The notes under the pieces are model-generated. The model was not told where the DNA came from and did no database searches. It saw nothing but the letters and a program-made list of their open reading frames with translations. From assembly GCA_044464225.1 (NCBI GenBank), contig JBIQLN010000010.1, positions 1 to 64,000 on the forward strand: a stretch of 64,000 nucleotides of DNA, read 5' to 3'. Below, piece by piece: positions 9,596 to 18,564 of the stretch (the stretch's first letter is position 1; each line of letters starts with the position of its first letter). Position numbers and translations under genes: made by a program. Source of the DNA: 66-474 sp044464225. Lineage in GTDB: Bacteria > Pseudomonadota > Gammaproteobacteria > Xanthomonadales > Rhodanobacteraceae.

Positions 9596-9659
9596 GGAGC
9601 GTTCCGGTGGCTGCGGCGTCGCGAGCCGCGGGCGAAGCAAGCAATGTACGCGCATCATG

Positions 9660-9683
9660 CGGCTGCCCGCAAACGGGCAGCCG
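9660..9683 (-). terminator. Hairpin just after the TolB-like/TPR gene
   Basis: The ten-base arms 'cggctgcccg' and 'cgggcagccg' are perfect inverted repeats around the loop 'caaa', and begin immediately after the stop codon of the minus-strand gene at 9684. There is no U-tract on the minus strand, so it may act as an RNA-stabilising 3' end or a weak, Rho-aided stop. Confidence 0.5.
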
Positions 9684-11516
9684 TCAATGCAGCCGATCCT
9701 CGAGCGCAGCCGCAGTGGTGCCCGGCACACCCAGGCCGGCTTTCGCCCGGAACGCCGCAAAGCGCGGGTCGCTCCGGAAGCGCACAAGGAACGGATCAAA
9801 CAGGAATTGCCGTATGCCGGGATCTCGGCTCTCCAGCGCGTGGTCGAGCCACCTGAAGGTGTTGTCCGGATCGTTGCGCAACGCATAAACCTCGGCGATC
9901 TGGTACGCCGCCAGGTCGCCGTACTTCGCGATCAGCGATCGCAGCGCAGCATCGGCAGCCGCGCGATCGCTGTCGATCTGCCGCGCCATCGCGATCGCAA
10001 CTTCCCGCCAAGCCTCCGAGGGTTCCTTCTGCGCCAGCCCCAGCGCGGCTTCGGCATCGCCGCGCTGGATGGCAATGACCACCAACTGGGTATGGAAGTA
10101 GTCGGCCTGCGGCTGGAACTCGATGGCCTTGCGCGCGGCCTGCTCGGCTTCGTCGAGGCGGCCGAGTGCAGCCAGGTATTGCGAAAGCAGGTTGTACCAG
10201 TCCGCGTGCAATGGATCGGTCAGGAGCGCGCGCCTGGTCGGTTCGAGCGCCCGCCGGGGTTGGCCCAGAATGGCATAAAGATTGCCCAGCCCGGATTGGG
10301 CGCGGCTGTTGTTCGGGGCCAGCGTTGCAGCGCGTTCGTATTCGGTTCGAGTACCGGCCCAGTCGAGGTCGGCCGAGAGCAATACATAGCCGCGCGCGAG
10401 GTGGGCGGCGGCGAGGTCCGGGGCCAGCGCGACCGCGGTGTCCGCCGCCGCCCGCGCTTCGGTATAGGCGCGCCGGGCGCCCTCGGCGTCGAGGTAACCC
10501 TGTGATGCCAACGCGACCCGTGCGAACGCCTTGCCCGCCCACGCGGCGGCGTAGCGCGGATCGATGCCCGTCGCGATGGTGTATTGGTCGATCGCCTTGC
10601 GCAGATCCGTCCTGGTATTGCGATAGAGGAAGAAATCGCCTTGCTGGTAGGCCTGGTAGGCCGCGAGGTTGCCGCTGCGGGGGCGGTCGTCCTGCGGCAC
10701 CGCGCCGTTGCCTTCAAGCAGCTTCGCCTTCAACGCCAGCGCCACGGCCGCAGTGATTTCGTCCTGCAGCTTGAACAGGTCGCGGTACGGGCGCGTGTAG
10801 CGCTGCGACCAGATCGTGCTGCCGTCGATCGCCTTGATCAGCTCGACACGAACGCGCACCTCGTTGCTGTCGTGTTTCACGCTTCCTTCCAGCAGATGCG
10901 CGACGCCGAGGCGCGCGAAGATTTCGGCCGGGCTGCTCTGGCTGTTGCGGAACTGGAACGCGGAGTTGCGGCCGATCACCTTGAGGCCGGCAAATTGCGA
11001 CAGCGCGGTGATGAGGTCTTCCGAGATGCCGTCGGAAAAATACTGCTCGGCCTTGTTGTCGCCTTCGTCGATCAACGGCATCACCGCCAGCGATTGTTCC
11101 GGAGCCTTCGCCAGCATCGCGGCAAAGGCGGCATCGTCGGATTGCAGCCCGGCGCCCTTGCGCCACACCAGGGTGTTCGCCGCCAGGATCACCACGATGA
11201 CCGCCAGCACGGCGATGATCGCGTAGTCGAGCTTGCGCCCGGTGCTGCGCGCGATCGATTCGTGCGGCGCGACTTCGTTTTCGCGCTTCAATCCTTCCGG
11301 GGTGAGTTCGTAGAACCACGCCAGCGCCAGCCAGAACGGCGCGCCGAGGATGCACGCGACGACGATCCAGCGCACGATCCACTCGGGGATGCCGAAAAAC
11401 GGAAAGACCTGGGTGGCGACCTGCACCAGCAGCCATGCCGCCGCCGCATACAACACGCCCGCGCGCAGCACGTTGCGCCGCTTCAATTCGAACCAGAACG
11501 CACGCAGCGTGGCCAC
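9684..11516 (-). CDS. Membrane-anchored TolB/FlgO-like and TPR protein
   Basis: About 610 residues from the GTG at 11514-11516, chosen because the family's N-terminal 'FWFELKRRNVLRAG' follows directly. Three membrane segments are visible (about residues 18-38, 48-68 and 97-117). Then comes a TolB-N/FlgO-like domain ('SLAVMPLIDEG', 'YFSDGISEDLITALS', 'HLLEGSVKHDSNEVRVRVELI'), and at least five tetratricopeptide repeats fill the C-terminal half ('GLGNLYAILGQPRRALE' is typical). Proteins of this build are frequent in xanthomonads, often fused to adenylate-cyclase or DNA-binding domains; this one has no catalytic domain that I can see. A related protein lies at 23638-25230. Function unknown; a scaffold or sensor role is inference. 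Confidence 0.85.
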   Translation of the reverse strand: MATLRAFWFELKRRNVLRAGVLYAAAAWLLVQVATQVFPFFGIPEWIVRWIVVACILGAPFWLALAWFYELTPEGLKRENEVAPHESIARSTGRKLDYAIIAVLAVIVVILAANTLVWRKGAGLQSDDAAFAAMLAKAPEQSLAVMPLIDEGDNKAEQYFSDGISEDLITALSQFAGLKVIGRNSAFQFRNSQSSPAEIFARLGVAHLLEGSVKHDSNEVRVRVELIKAIDGSTIWSQRYTRPYRDLFKLQDEITAAVALALKAKLLEGNGAVPQDDRPRSGNLAAYQAYQQGDFFLYRNTRTDLRKAIDQYTIATGIDPRYAAAWAGKAFARVALASQGYLDAEGARRAYTEARAAADTAVALAPDLAAAHLARGYVLLSADLDWAGTRTEYERAATLAPNNSRAQSGLGNLYAILGQPRRALEPTRRALLTDPLHADWYNLLSQYLAALGRLDEAEQAARKAIEFQPQADYFHTQLVVIAIQRGDAEAALGLAQKEPSEAWREVAIAMARQIDSDRAAADAALRSLIAKYGDLAAYQIAEVYALRNDPDNTFRWLDHALESRDPGIRQFLFDPFLVRFRSDPRFAAFRAKAGLGVPGTTAAALEDRLH

Positions 11517-11614
11517 GATGCCGCTCCGCCCGCCCGCCGGCCGGAAGGGCCGTTCAATCGGTCGGCGGGGAGTGTGCGGCCGCCCTTGTCGGTGCGCAAG
11601 TGTGGCACGGAGCG

Positions 11615-11643
11615 CTGACCGGCGCGCGAGCTTCCGGTAGAAT
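11615..11643 (+). promoter_or_regulatory. Putative sigma70 promoter of pyrG
   Basis: 'ctgacc' at 11615-11620 and 'tagaat' at 11638-11643 are separated by 17 bases, close to the -35/-10 consensus. The -10 ends 25 bases before the pyrG ATG. It is in the 152-base divergent space between the TolB-like/TPR gene and pyrG. Confidence 0.5.
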
Positions 11644-11668
11644 GACGCTTTCCACACACGGTCCGACC

Positions 11669-13336
11669 ATGACCTCCCTGATTTTCGTCACCGGCGGCGT
11701 GGTGTCCTCGCTTGGCAAGGGCATTGCGTCGGCGTCGCTGGCGTCCATCCTCGAGGCCCGCGGCCTCAATGTGACGTTGATGAAGCTCGATCCTTACATC
11801 AACGTCGATCCCGGTACGATGAGCCCGTTCCAGCACGGCGAGGTCTACGTCACCGACGACGGTGCCGAAACCGACCTCGACCTCGGGCACTACGAGCGCT
11901 TCGTGCGCACGCGGCTGTCCGGCAAGAATTCGATCACCACCGGCAAGATCTACGAGGCGGTGATCCGCAAGGAACGCCGCGGCGATTATCTCGGCGCCAC
12001 GGTGCAGGTGATCCCGCACATCACCAACCAGATCAAGCACGCGATCGACGAGGCCACCCGCGGTTTCGACGTGGCGCTGGTCGAGATCGGCGGCACCGTC
12101 GGCGACATCGAGTCGCAGCCGTTCCTGGAAGCCGCGCGCCAGCTTCGCATCGAACGCGGCGCCGACAAGGTGCTGTTCATGCACCTGACGCTGGTGCCGT
12201 TCATCAAGGCGGCCGGCGAAATCAAGACCAAGCCGACCCAGCACTCGGTGAAGGAACTGCGCGCGCTCGGCATCCAGCCGGACATCCTGGTGTGCCGTTG
12301 CGAAGAACCACTGCCGGAATCCGAGCGCCGCAAGATCGCGCTGTTCACCAACGTGCCGGAAAGCGCGGTGATCAGCGCCGCGGATGCCGACACCATCTAC
12401 AAGCTGCCGCTGTGGCTGCACAAGGAAGGCCTCGACGACATCGTGGTCGATCGCATGCGCCTCGATGCCAAGCCGGCCGACCTGTCGCAGTGGCAGCGCA
12501 CGGTGGATGCGATCGAAAACCCCAGGGACGAAGTGCGCGTCTGTATCGTCGGCAAGTACGTCGAACACAAGGATGCCTACAAGTCGCTGGGCGAGGCCCT
12601 GCGCCATGGTGGTATCCAGAATTCGACCCGTGTCCAGCTTGAATGGATCGACTCGGAAGACATCGAAACGCGCGGCGCGGACGCGGTGCTGCGCGATGCC
12701 GACGCGATCCTGGTGCCGGGCGGCTTCGGCAAGCGCGGGTTCGAGGGCAAGATCCAGACGGTGAGATACGCGCGCGAGCGCGGGATTCCGTATTTCGGCA
12801 TCTGCTACGGCATGCACGCCGCGGTGGTGGAGTTTGCGCGCGACGTGGCCGGCATCGCCGGCGCGGGTTCCACCGAAAACGATCGCGAATGCGCTGACCC
12901 CGTGATCGCGCTGATCACAGAATGGACCCAGGGCGCGGGCGACGTGCAGCGCCGCGACGAAGCCTCGGACCTCGGCGGCACCATGCGCCTCGGCGCGCAG
13001 GAGTGCCGCCTGAAGCCCGGCACGCTGGCGCGCGAGTTGTACGGCGCAGACACCATCCGCGAGCGGCATCGCCACCGTTTCGAGTTCAACAATCATTATC
13101 GCGATCGGCTGGAGAAAGCCGGACTCGTCATCGCAGGGGTTTCGGTGGACGACCTGGTTGAAATCGTGGAATTGCCGGCCCAGAAGCATCCGTGGTTCCT
13201 GGCCTGCCAGTTCCATCCGGAATTCACCTCGACGCCGCGCGACGGACACCCGCTGTTCAACGGTTTCGTGCGTGCGGCGCGCGAGTACAAGGCGATGCGT
13301 GATGCGCCGCGGCTTGCGAAAGAGGCAGCGGGATGA
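11669..13336 (+). CDS. pyrG: CTP synthase
   Basis: 555 residues, normal for the family. It makes CTP from UTP, ATP and glutamine-derived ammonia. The N-terminal amidoligase domain starts 'FVTGGVVSSLGKGIASASL' with the P-loop; 'KLDPYINVDPGTMSP' and 'HYERF' follow. The C-terminal glutamine amidotransferase domain shows the nucleophile Cys in 'YFGICYGMHA' and the His-Glu pair in 'ACQFHPEF'. In the nucleophile elbow E. coli has GICLGMQ, whereas here Leu is Tyr and Gln is His, a mild variation. The start is the ATG at 11669, which gives the canonical N-terminus; upstream in-frame sequence is not conserved. kdsA and eno follow, as in many proteobacteria. Confidence 0.97.
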   Translation: MTSLIFVTGGVVSSLGKGIASASLASILEARGLNVTLMKLDPYINVDPGTMSPFQHGEVYVTDDGAETDLDLGHYERFVRTRLSGKNSITTGKIYEAVIRKERRGDYLGATVQVIPHITNQIKHAIDEATRGFDVALVEIGGTVGDIESQPFLEAARQLRIERGADKVLFMHLTLVPFIKAAGEIKTKPTQHSVKELRALGIQPDILVCRCEEPLPESERRKIALFTNVPESAVISAADADTIYKLPLWLHKEGLDDIVVDRMRLDAKPADLSQWQRTVDAIENPRDEVRVCIVGKYVEHKDAYKSLGEALRHGGIQNSTRVQLEWIDSEDIETRGADAVLRDADAILVPGGFGKRGFEGKIQTVRYARERGIPYFGICYGMHAAVVEFARDVAGIAGAGSTENDRECADPVIALITEWTQGAGDVQRRDEASDLGGTMRLGAQECRLKPGTLARELYGADTIRERHRHRFEFNNHYRDRLEKAGLVIAGVSVDDLVEIVELPAQKHPWFLACQFHPEFTSTPRDGHPLFNGFVRAAREYKAMRDAPRLAKEAAG

Positions 13337-13368
13337 GGCGTTCGGTGGGCAGGACGATCGTTCCCCTC

Positions 13369-13440
13369 GCAGGAGCCTGTCGGCGCGTGGCGCCTGTCTT
13401 TTCTTTTCCGGCGACCGGTCGCGCCCGGGCGTGCTCCTGC
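13369..13440. repeat. Palindromic repeat (class C), pyrG-kdsA gap
   Basis: Arms 'gcaggagc' (13369-13376) and 'gctcctgc' (13433-13440) bracket a G+C-rich centre with a short 'tcttttctttt' tract. This resembles the xanthomonad/pseudomonad GTAGGAGC...GCTCCTAC intergenic palindromes; a second, closer match lies at 14278-14342. Confidence 0.5.
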
Positions 13441-13460
13441 ACCTGTCGGGAAGTCCTGCG

Positions 13461-14277
<817 letters not shown>

Positions 14278-14282
<5 letters not shown>

Positions 14283-14342
14283 GAGCCTGCCTGCAGGCGA
14301 TCGAGTGCGAAACGACGGATCGCGCGCAGGCGCGCTCCCACA
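14278..14342. repeat. Palindromic repeat (class C), overlapping the kdsA stop
   Basis: Left arm 'tgtaggagc' (14278-14286) pairs with 'gctcccaca' (14334-14342) with one mismatch, and inner sequences 'gcctgcaggcgatcg' and 'cgatcgcgcgcaggcgc' extend the hairpin. The left arm contains the kdsA TAG. This matches the common xanthomonad element GTAGGAGC-GCGC...GCGC-GCTCCTAC (family knowledge). Confidence 0.65.
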
Positions 14343-14362
14343 AACAGCATGGAATCCGGAAC

Positions 14363-15661
14363 ATGGCAACCACGATCAAGACCATCCACGCCCGCGAAGT
14401 GCTGGACAGCCGCGGCAACCCCACCCTCGAAGCGGAAATCACATTGGCCGATGGCGCGTTCGGTCGCGCGATCGTGCCGAGCGGTGCTTCCACCGGCACG
14501 CGTGAAGCGGTGGAACTGCGCGACGGCGACAAGTCGCGTTATCTCGGCAAGGGCGTCACGAAGGCGGTCGCGAACGTCAACGGCGAAATCGCCGAGGCGT
14601 TGGCCGGGTTCGATGCTGCGGACCAGAAAGGCCTCGATGAAAAACTGATCGCGCTGGATGGCACGCCCAACAAATCGCGGCTCGGCGCGAACGCCACGCT
14701 GGGTGTTTCACTCGCGGCGGCGCACGCGGTGGCCGCCTCGCGCATACAGCCATTGTGGAGATACCTCGCGGGCGATCGCGCACCGGTGCTGCCGGTTCCC
14801 ATGATGAACGTCATCAACGGCGGCGTGCACGCGGACAATCCGCTCGACATGCAGGAATTCATGGTGATGCCGGCGGGTTTCGACCGGTTTTCCGATGCAC
14901 TGCGCGCAGGCGTCGAGATTTTCCACGCGCTGAAGGCGCAACTGAAAAAGCGCGGCATGAATACCGCGGTCGGCGACGAGGGCGGTTTCGCGCCCGCGCT
15001 GCGCACGCACGAAGAAGCCATCGAAGTCATCCTCGAAGCCGTCGATGCCGCGGGTTACAAGGCAGGCCGGCAGATCTGGATCGCGCTCGATCCCGCCTCG
15101 TCGGAATTCTTCGAGAACGGCGTGTACGACCTCAAGGGCGAGGACCGCAAGCTCGACGCTGCCGGCATGGTGGAACTGTATTCGGATTGGTGCCGCAAGT
15201 ATCCGATCGTCAGCATCGAGGACGGCCTGGCCGAGGGCGACCAGGCCGGCTGGAAGCTGATCACCGAAAAACTCGGACAGAAAATCCAGCTGGTGGGCGA
15301 CGACTTGTTCGTCACCAATCCGTCGATCTTCCGCGAAGGCATCGCCCACCAAATTGCCAACGCGATCCTGATCAAGGTGAACCAGATCGGCACGCTTTCG
15401 GAAACGCTCGAAGCGGTCGCGATGGCCGACAAGGCGAAGTACGCCGCCGTCATGTCGCACCGTTCCGGCGAAACCGAGGACACCACGATCGCGGATCTCG
15501 CCGTGGCGACCACGTCCACGCAGATCAAGACCGGTTCGTTGTGTCGTTCCGACCGGATCGCCAAGTACAACCAGTTGCTGCGGATCGAGGAACAACTCGG
15601 GGCCGCCGCGAAGTATGCTGGCCGGGACGCATTCCCGAACCTCAAGGCTTTGCCGGGTTGA
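14363..15661 (+). CDS. eno: Enolase
   Basis: 432 residues, matching bacterial enolase length. It interconverts 2-phosphoglycerate and phosphoenolpyruvate in glycolysis and may also associate with the RNA degradosome. Diagnostic sequence: N-terminal 'REVLDSRGNPTLE', the mobile loop 'PSGASTGTREAVELRD', 'MMNVINGGVHADNPLDMQE', 'VGDEGGFAP' with the catalytic Glu, the signature 'ILIKVNQIGTLSET' with the catalytic Lys, and 'MSHRSGETED'. The start ATG at 14363 directly yields the canonical MATTIKTIHAREV. It lies between kdsA and ftsB. Confidence 0.98.
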   Translation: MATTIKTIHAREVLDSRGNPTLEAEITLADGAFGRAIVPSGASTGTREAVELRDGDKSRYLGKGVTKAVANVNGEIAEALAGFDAADQKGLDEKLIALDGTPNKSRLGANATLGVSLAAAHAVAASRIQPLWRYLAGDRAPVLPVPMMNVINGGVHADNPLDMQEFMVMPAGFDRFSDALRAGVEIFHALKAQLKKRGMNTAVGDEGGFAPALRTHEEAIEVILEAVDAAGYKAGRQIWIALDPASSEFFENGVYDLKGEDRKLDAAGMVELYSDWCRKYPIVSIEDGLAEGDQAGWKLITEKLGQKIQLVGDDLFVTNPSIFREGIAHQIANAILIKVNQIGTLSETLEAVAMADKAKYAAVMSHRSGETEDTTIADLAVATTSTQIKTGSLCRSDRIAKYNQLLRIEEQLGAAAKYAGRDAFPNLKALPG

Positions 15662-15822
15662 GATCATGTCCCTGACTTTCCGGAGAGCCGGCTGGCGCGG
15701 CTCGTCTTTCGGAGCGGTTGTCGTGGAAAGTCAGTGCGTGGACCCTCGTTCCTGCGTGGGTGGACCGAGAGTGGAGTCGCTCGCCTTGTCATGGCCCGAG
15801 GCCGCGACCATGGAAGGCCGCA

Positions 15823-16167
15823 ATGCTTAGATGGCTCGCCCTGATCCTCATCGCCCTGCTGATCGGCCTGCAAATCAAGCTGTGGATTGGCGACGGCGGC
15901 ATGCGCGATCTGCGCGCCATCCGCGAGCGCGTATCCGAACAGCACGCGGAGAACGAAAAGCTCAAGCAGCGCAATGACGCTTTGCACGCCGACGTCGAGG
16001 ACCTGAAGCATGGCCGCGATGCGGTCGAATCGCGCGCCCGCTCGCAGCTCGGGCTGATCAAACCCGGCGAAGTGTTCTACCAGGTGGTCACCGGGCCGGC
16101 CCCGGCGGCAAGCCGCGCGCCGCTTCCGGCAACCGGCGGGACTTCGGCGACGAATCCCGGGCACTGA
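15823..16167 (+). CDS. ftsB: Cell division protein FtsB
   Basis: 114 residues from the ATG at 15823. FtsB is a bitopic inner-membrane protein that forms a coiled-coil complex with FtsL and FtsQ in the divisome and relays activation of septal peptidoglycan synthesis. Visible: a single N-terminal membrane segment (about residues 2-20, 'LALILIALLIGLQIKLW'), then a charged coiled coil ('VSEQHAENEKLKQRNDALH') and the family 'SRARSQLGLIKPGEVFYQV' near the end. The C-terminal 20 residues are Ala/Pro-rich. Gene order eno-ftsB agrees; the usual ispD neighbour is absent (see findings). Confidence 0.93.
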   Translation: MLRWLALILIALLIGLQIKLWIGDGGMRDLRAIRERVSEQHAENEKLKQRNDALHADVEDLKHGRDAVESRARSQLGLIKPGEVFYQVVTGPAPAASRAPLPATGGTSATNPGH

Positions 16168-16244
16168 TGCACGGTGGGGCCGACCTGATCGGCTAGACTT
16201 GTTGGCTGTGCAAAATCCTTTTTCGATTCCGGGGTTCTAACGGC

Positions 16245-17039
16245 ATGCGGGTGTTGGTGAGCAATGACGACGGCGTCGAGGCGCCGGGCATCCGCGTGCT
16301 TGCCGAGCGTTTGCGCGAGCTGGGCGAAGTGACCGTGGTGGCGCCCGACCGGGATCGTTCCGGCGCCAGCAACTCGTTGACGCTCGATCAGCCGGTGCGG
16401 GTCGCGCGACTCGACGAGGATCACTACCGCGTGGCCGGCACGCCCACGGATTGCGTGCATCTCGCACTGTCGGGGCTACTGGGCGACGAGCCGGACATCG
16501 TGGTGTCGGGCATCAACAATTCCGCGAACCTCGGTGATGACGTGATCTATTCCGGCACCGTTTCGGCCGCCATGGAAGGCCGGTTTCTCGGACTGCCGGC
16601 CATCGCGGTTTCGCTGGCCGGACCGGGCGAGCATCACGACGGCGAAGGTCACCATTTCGATTCCGCCGCGCGCGCGGTGTCGTTGCTGATGCGGCGCCTG
16701 CTGGTCGATCCGTTGCCCGCCGACACCATCCTCAATGTCAACGTGCCCGATCGCGCGTGGGATGGCATCGAAGGTTTCGAGGTGACGCGACTCGGCCGGC
16801 GCCACCGCTCATCTCCGTGCATCCCGCAGCGCGATCCGCGTGGGCGCGTGGTGTGGTGGATCGGCGCCGCGGGTGACGCCGACGATGCAGGCCCGGGTAC
16901 CGACTTCGATGCGGTGCGGCGCGGTTTCGTTTCGGTGACGCCCATCCATGTGGACCTCACCCGTTTCCAGGCGCTGGAGAAAGTCTCGAACTGGATCGGT
17001 GGCCTGACCGCGCAACTGCAGGGGGAGCAGGCGGCATGA
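16245..17039 (+). CDS. surE: 5'/3'-nucleotidase SurE
   Basis: 264 residues. SurE is a metal-dependent nucleotidase and exopolyphosphatase linked to stationary-phase survival. The N-terminus 'MRVLVSNDDGVEAPGIRVL' has the Asp-Asp metal site; 'VVAPDRDRSGASNSLTL' and 'VSGINNSANLGDDVIYSGT' supply the remaining ligands and the active-site loop. 'GTPTDCVHLALSGLL' is also typical. The gene starts 77 bases after ftsB and overlaps pcm by four bases (ATGA), so translation of the two is probably coupled. Confidence 0.96.
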   Translation: MRVLVSNDDGVEAPGIRVLAERLRELGEVTVVAPDRDRSGASNSLTLDQPVRVARLDEDHYRVAGTPTDCVHLALSGLLGDEPDIVVSGINNSANLGDDVIYSGTVSAAMEGRFLGLPAIAVSLAGPGEHHDGEGHHFDSAARAVSLLMRRLLVDPLPADTILNVNVPDRAWDGIEGFEVTRLGRRHRSSPCIPQRDPRGRVVWWIGAAGDADDAGPGTDFDAVRRGFVSVTPIHVDLTRFQALEKVSNWIGGLTAQLQGEQAA

Positions 17040-17716
17040 TGCATCTGTTCGGTACCGCTCCGGCGTCCGCGCATGGGCGGGGAATGACTTCCCAGCGGGC
17101 CCGCGATCGGCTGGTCGCCACGCTCCGCGATGAAGGCATCAAGGATGCGCGCGTGCTGGACGTGATCCGCACCATGCCGCGCCACCTGTTCCTCGACGAA
17201 GCGTTGTCGGCGCGCGCGTACGAAAACAATGCGCTGCCGATCGGCCTTGGCCAGACCATCTCGCAGCCCTGGGTCGTGGCGCGCATGACCGAGTTGTTGA
17301 CCGAGCATGGCGTGCCGAAACGGGTGCTGGAAATCGGCACCGGCTCGGGTTACCAGGCGGCCGTATTGGCTTCGCTGGTGGAGACCGTCTACACGGTCGA
17401 GCGCATCGAGGAATTGCTGCGCAAGGCCCGGCGCCTGTTCCGCAACATGAAGATCGAAAACATCCGCTCGCGCCACGACGACGGCAACATCGGCTGGCCG
17501 TCCGAGGCTCCGTTCGATGCGATCGTGCTGACCGCGGCGGGCGAATCATTGCCGCGCGCGCTGCACGATCAACTCATCGACGGGGGCGTGCTGGTCGCGC
17601 CGCTGGGCCCACCCGGTGCGCAACGCCTGGTACGCGCGTGCCGTGCGGGAGATGAGTGGCACACCGAGGAATTCGAGTCCGTGAGCTTCGTGCCCCTGCT
17701 GGGCGGGCTTGGTTGA
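17036..17716 (+). CDS. pcm: Protein-L-isoaspartate O-methyltransferase
   Basis: 226 residues. It methylates L-isoaspartyl residues that arise by spontaneous ageing, starting their repair. Sequence evidence: 'VIRTMPRHLFLDEAL' and 'LPIGLGQTISQPWVVARMTE' (substrate-binding motif), SAM motif I 'VLEIGTGSGYQAAVLA', and 'APFDAIVLTAAGESLP'. In the last stretch, other PCMTs often have 'TAAAPEIP', so the region is recognisable but divergent. Its start overlaps surE. A second possible ATG lies one codon later. Confidence 0.95.
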   Translation: MMHLFGTAPASAHGRGMTSQRARDRLVATLRDEGIKDARVLDVIRTMPRHLFLDEALSARAYENNALPIGLGQTISQPWVVARMTELLTEHGVPKRVLEIGTGSGYQAAVLASLVETVYTVERIEELLRKARRLFRNMKIENIRSRHDDGNIGWPSEAPFDAIVLTAAGESLPRALHDQLIDGGVLVAPLGPPGAQRLVRACRAGDEWHTEEFESVSFVPLLGGLG

Positions 17717-17835
17717 TGCCTTCTTCCCGCGCCTCGGGTTGCGTGCCCAACGGCCGTCGGGGCAAGCCCGGTGAGGGATGGCCGTTCCGGTGCCCGGGAA
17801 AACATGAAGTCCGCCTCCGTCCCCGTGGCGGCAGA

Positions 17836-17858
17836 CGCAGCGACCATGGACGATCGCA
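17836..17858. repeat. Copy 2 of short dispersed motif (class D)
   Basis: 'cgcagcgaccatggacgatc' followed by 'gca' differs from the 5404 copy at one position. It ends three bases before the start codon of the DedA/YqaA-type gene and so occupies its ribosome-binding region; no Shine-Dalgarno sequence is visible there. Confidence 0.4.
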
Positions 17859-17861
17859 TCC

Positions 17862-18464
17862 ATGAAACTTTTCCGCCCGCTGTACGAAAAGGCCCTTGAA
17901 TGGGCCGGCAAACCGCGCGCGGACGTGTGGCTGTGCGTGCTGAGTTTCTTCGAGGCCTTCATCTTCCCGATCGCGCCGGAAATCATGCTGGCGCCGATGA
18001 CGCTGGCACGGCCCAGGCGCTGGTGGTATTTCGCCACGATCAGCCTCGCCGGATCGTTGGCGGGTTCGATGATCGGCTACGAACTCGGCCATTACGCGTT
18101 CCATTACCTGCAGCCGTTTCTCTCCGACATAGGCTGGTCGCAACACCTGGACGCGATGGTCGCAAAGTTCGGCGCGGCCGCCAGGCAGCACCCGTGGGAA
18201 GCGTTCTGGATGCTGGTCGCGGCCGGCTTCCTGCCGATTCCGATGAAGGTCGCGAGCTGGGCCTGCGGCATCGTCGGCATGCCGATCCTGCCATTCCTCG
18301 CCGGCATACTGATCGGCCGCGGCAAGCGTGTGTTCCTGGTCGCCGGCGTGATCCGCCTCGGCGGCGAACGCGCCGAAAGAGCACTGCACAAGCACATCGA
18401 GGTCGCCGGTTGGGTGATCGTCGCGATCATCGTGGTACTGGGGCTGTATTTCTATTTGCGGTGA
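17862..18464 (+). CDS. YqaA/DedA-family (VTT domain) inner-membrane protein
   Basis: 200 residues with several hydrophobic segments and the VTT/SNARE-associated pattern: 'FFEAFIFPIAPEIMLAPM' near the N-terminus, then 'SLAGSLAGSMIGYELGH' and 'FWMLVAAGFLPIPMKVASW', ending in a hydrophobic tail helix. DedA-type proteins act in the inner membrane and several move undecaprenyl phosphate or phospholipids; which substrate this one handles cannot be told. The proline in 'LPIPMK' matches the re-entrant loop seen in the family. It lies between pcm and nlpD. No Shine-Dalgarno sequence is obvious because a class D repeat abuts the ATG. Confidence 0.88.
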   Translation: MKLFRPLYEKALEWAGKPRADVWLCVLSFFEAFIFPIAPEIMLAPMTLARPRRWWYFATISLAGSLAGSMIGYELGHYAFHYLQPFLSDIGWSQHLDAMVAKFGAAARQHPWEAFWMLVAAGFLPIPMKVASWACGIVGMPILPFLAGILIGRGKRVFLVAGVIRLGGERAERALHKHIEVAGWVIVAIIVVLGLYFYLR

Positions 18465-18564
18465 GCGTTGGGCTTCGCCGCGCTCGGCGCCGACCTGCAC
18501 AAACCGCGGAGCCGAAAGGACCGACGGACGCGAAGAGGGAGGCCGATCCGTTATCCTTGCGCGC

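Noticed and set aside
7754..9856. A plus-strand frame of about 700 codons across the aminopeptidase P gene
   Set aside because: Antisense shadow; no recognisable domain.
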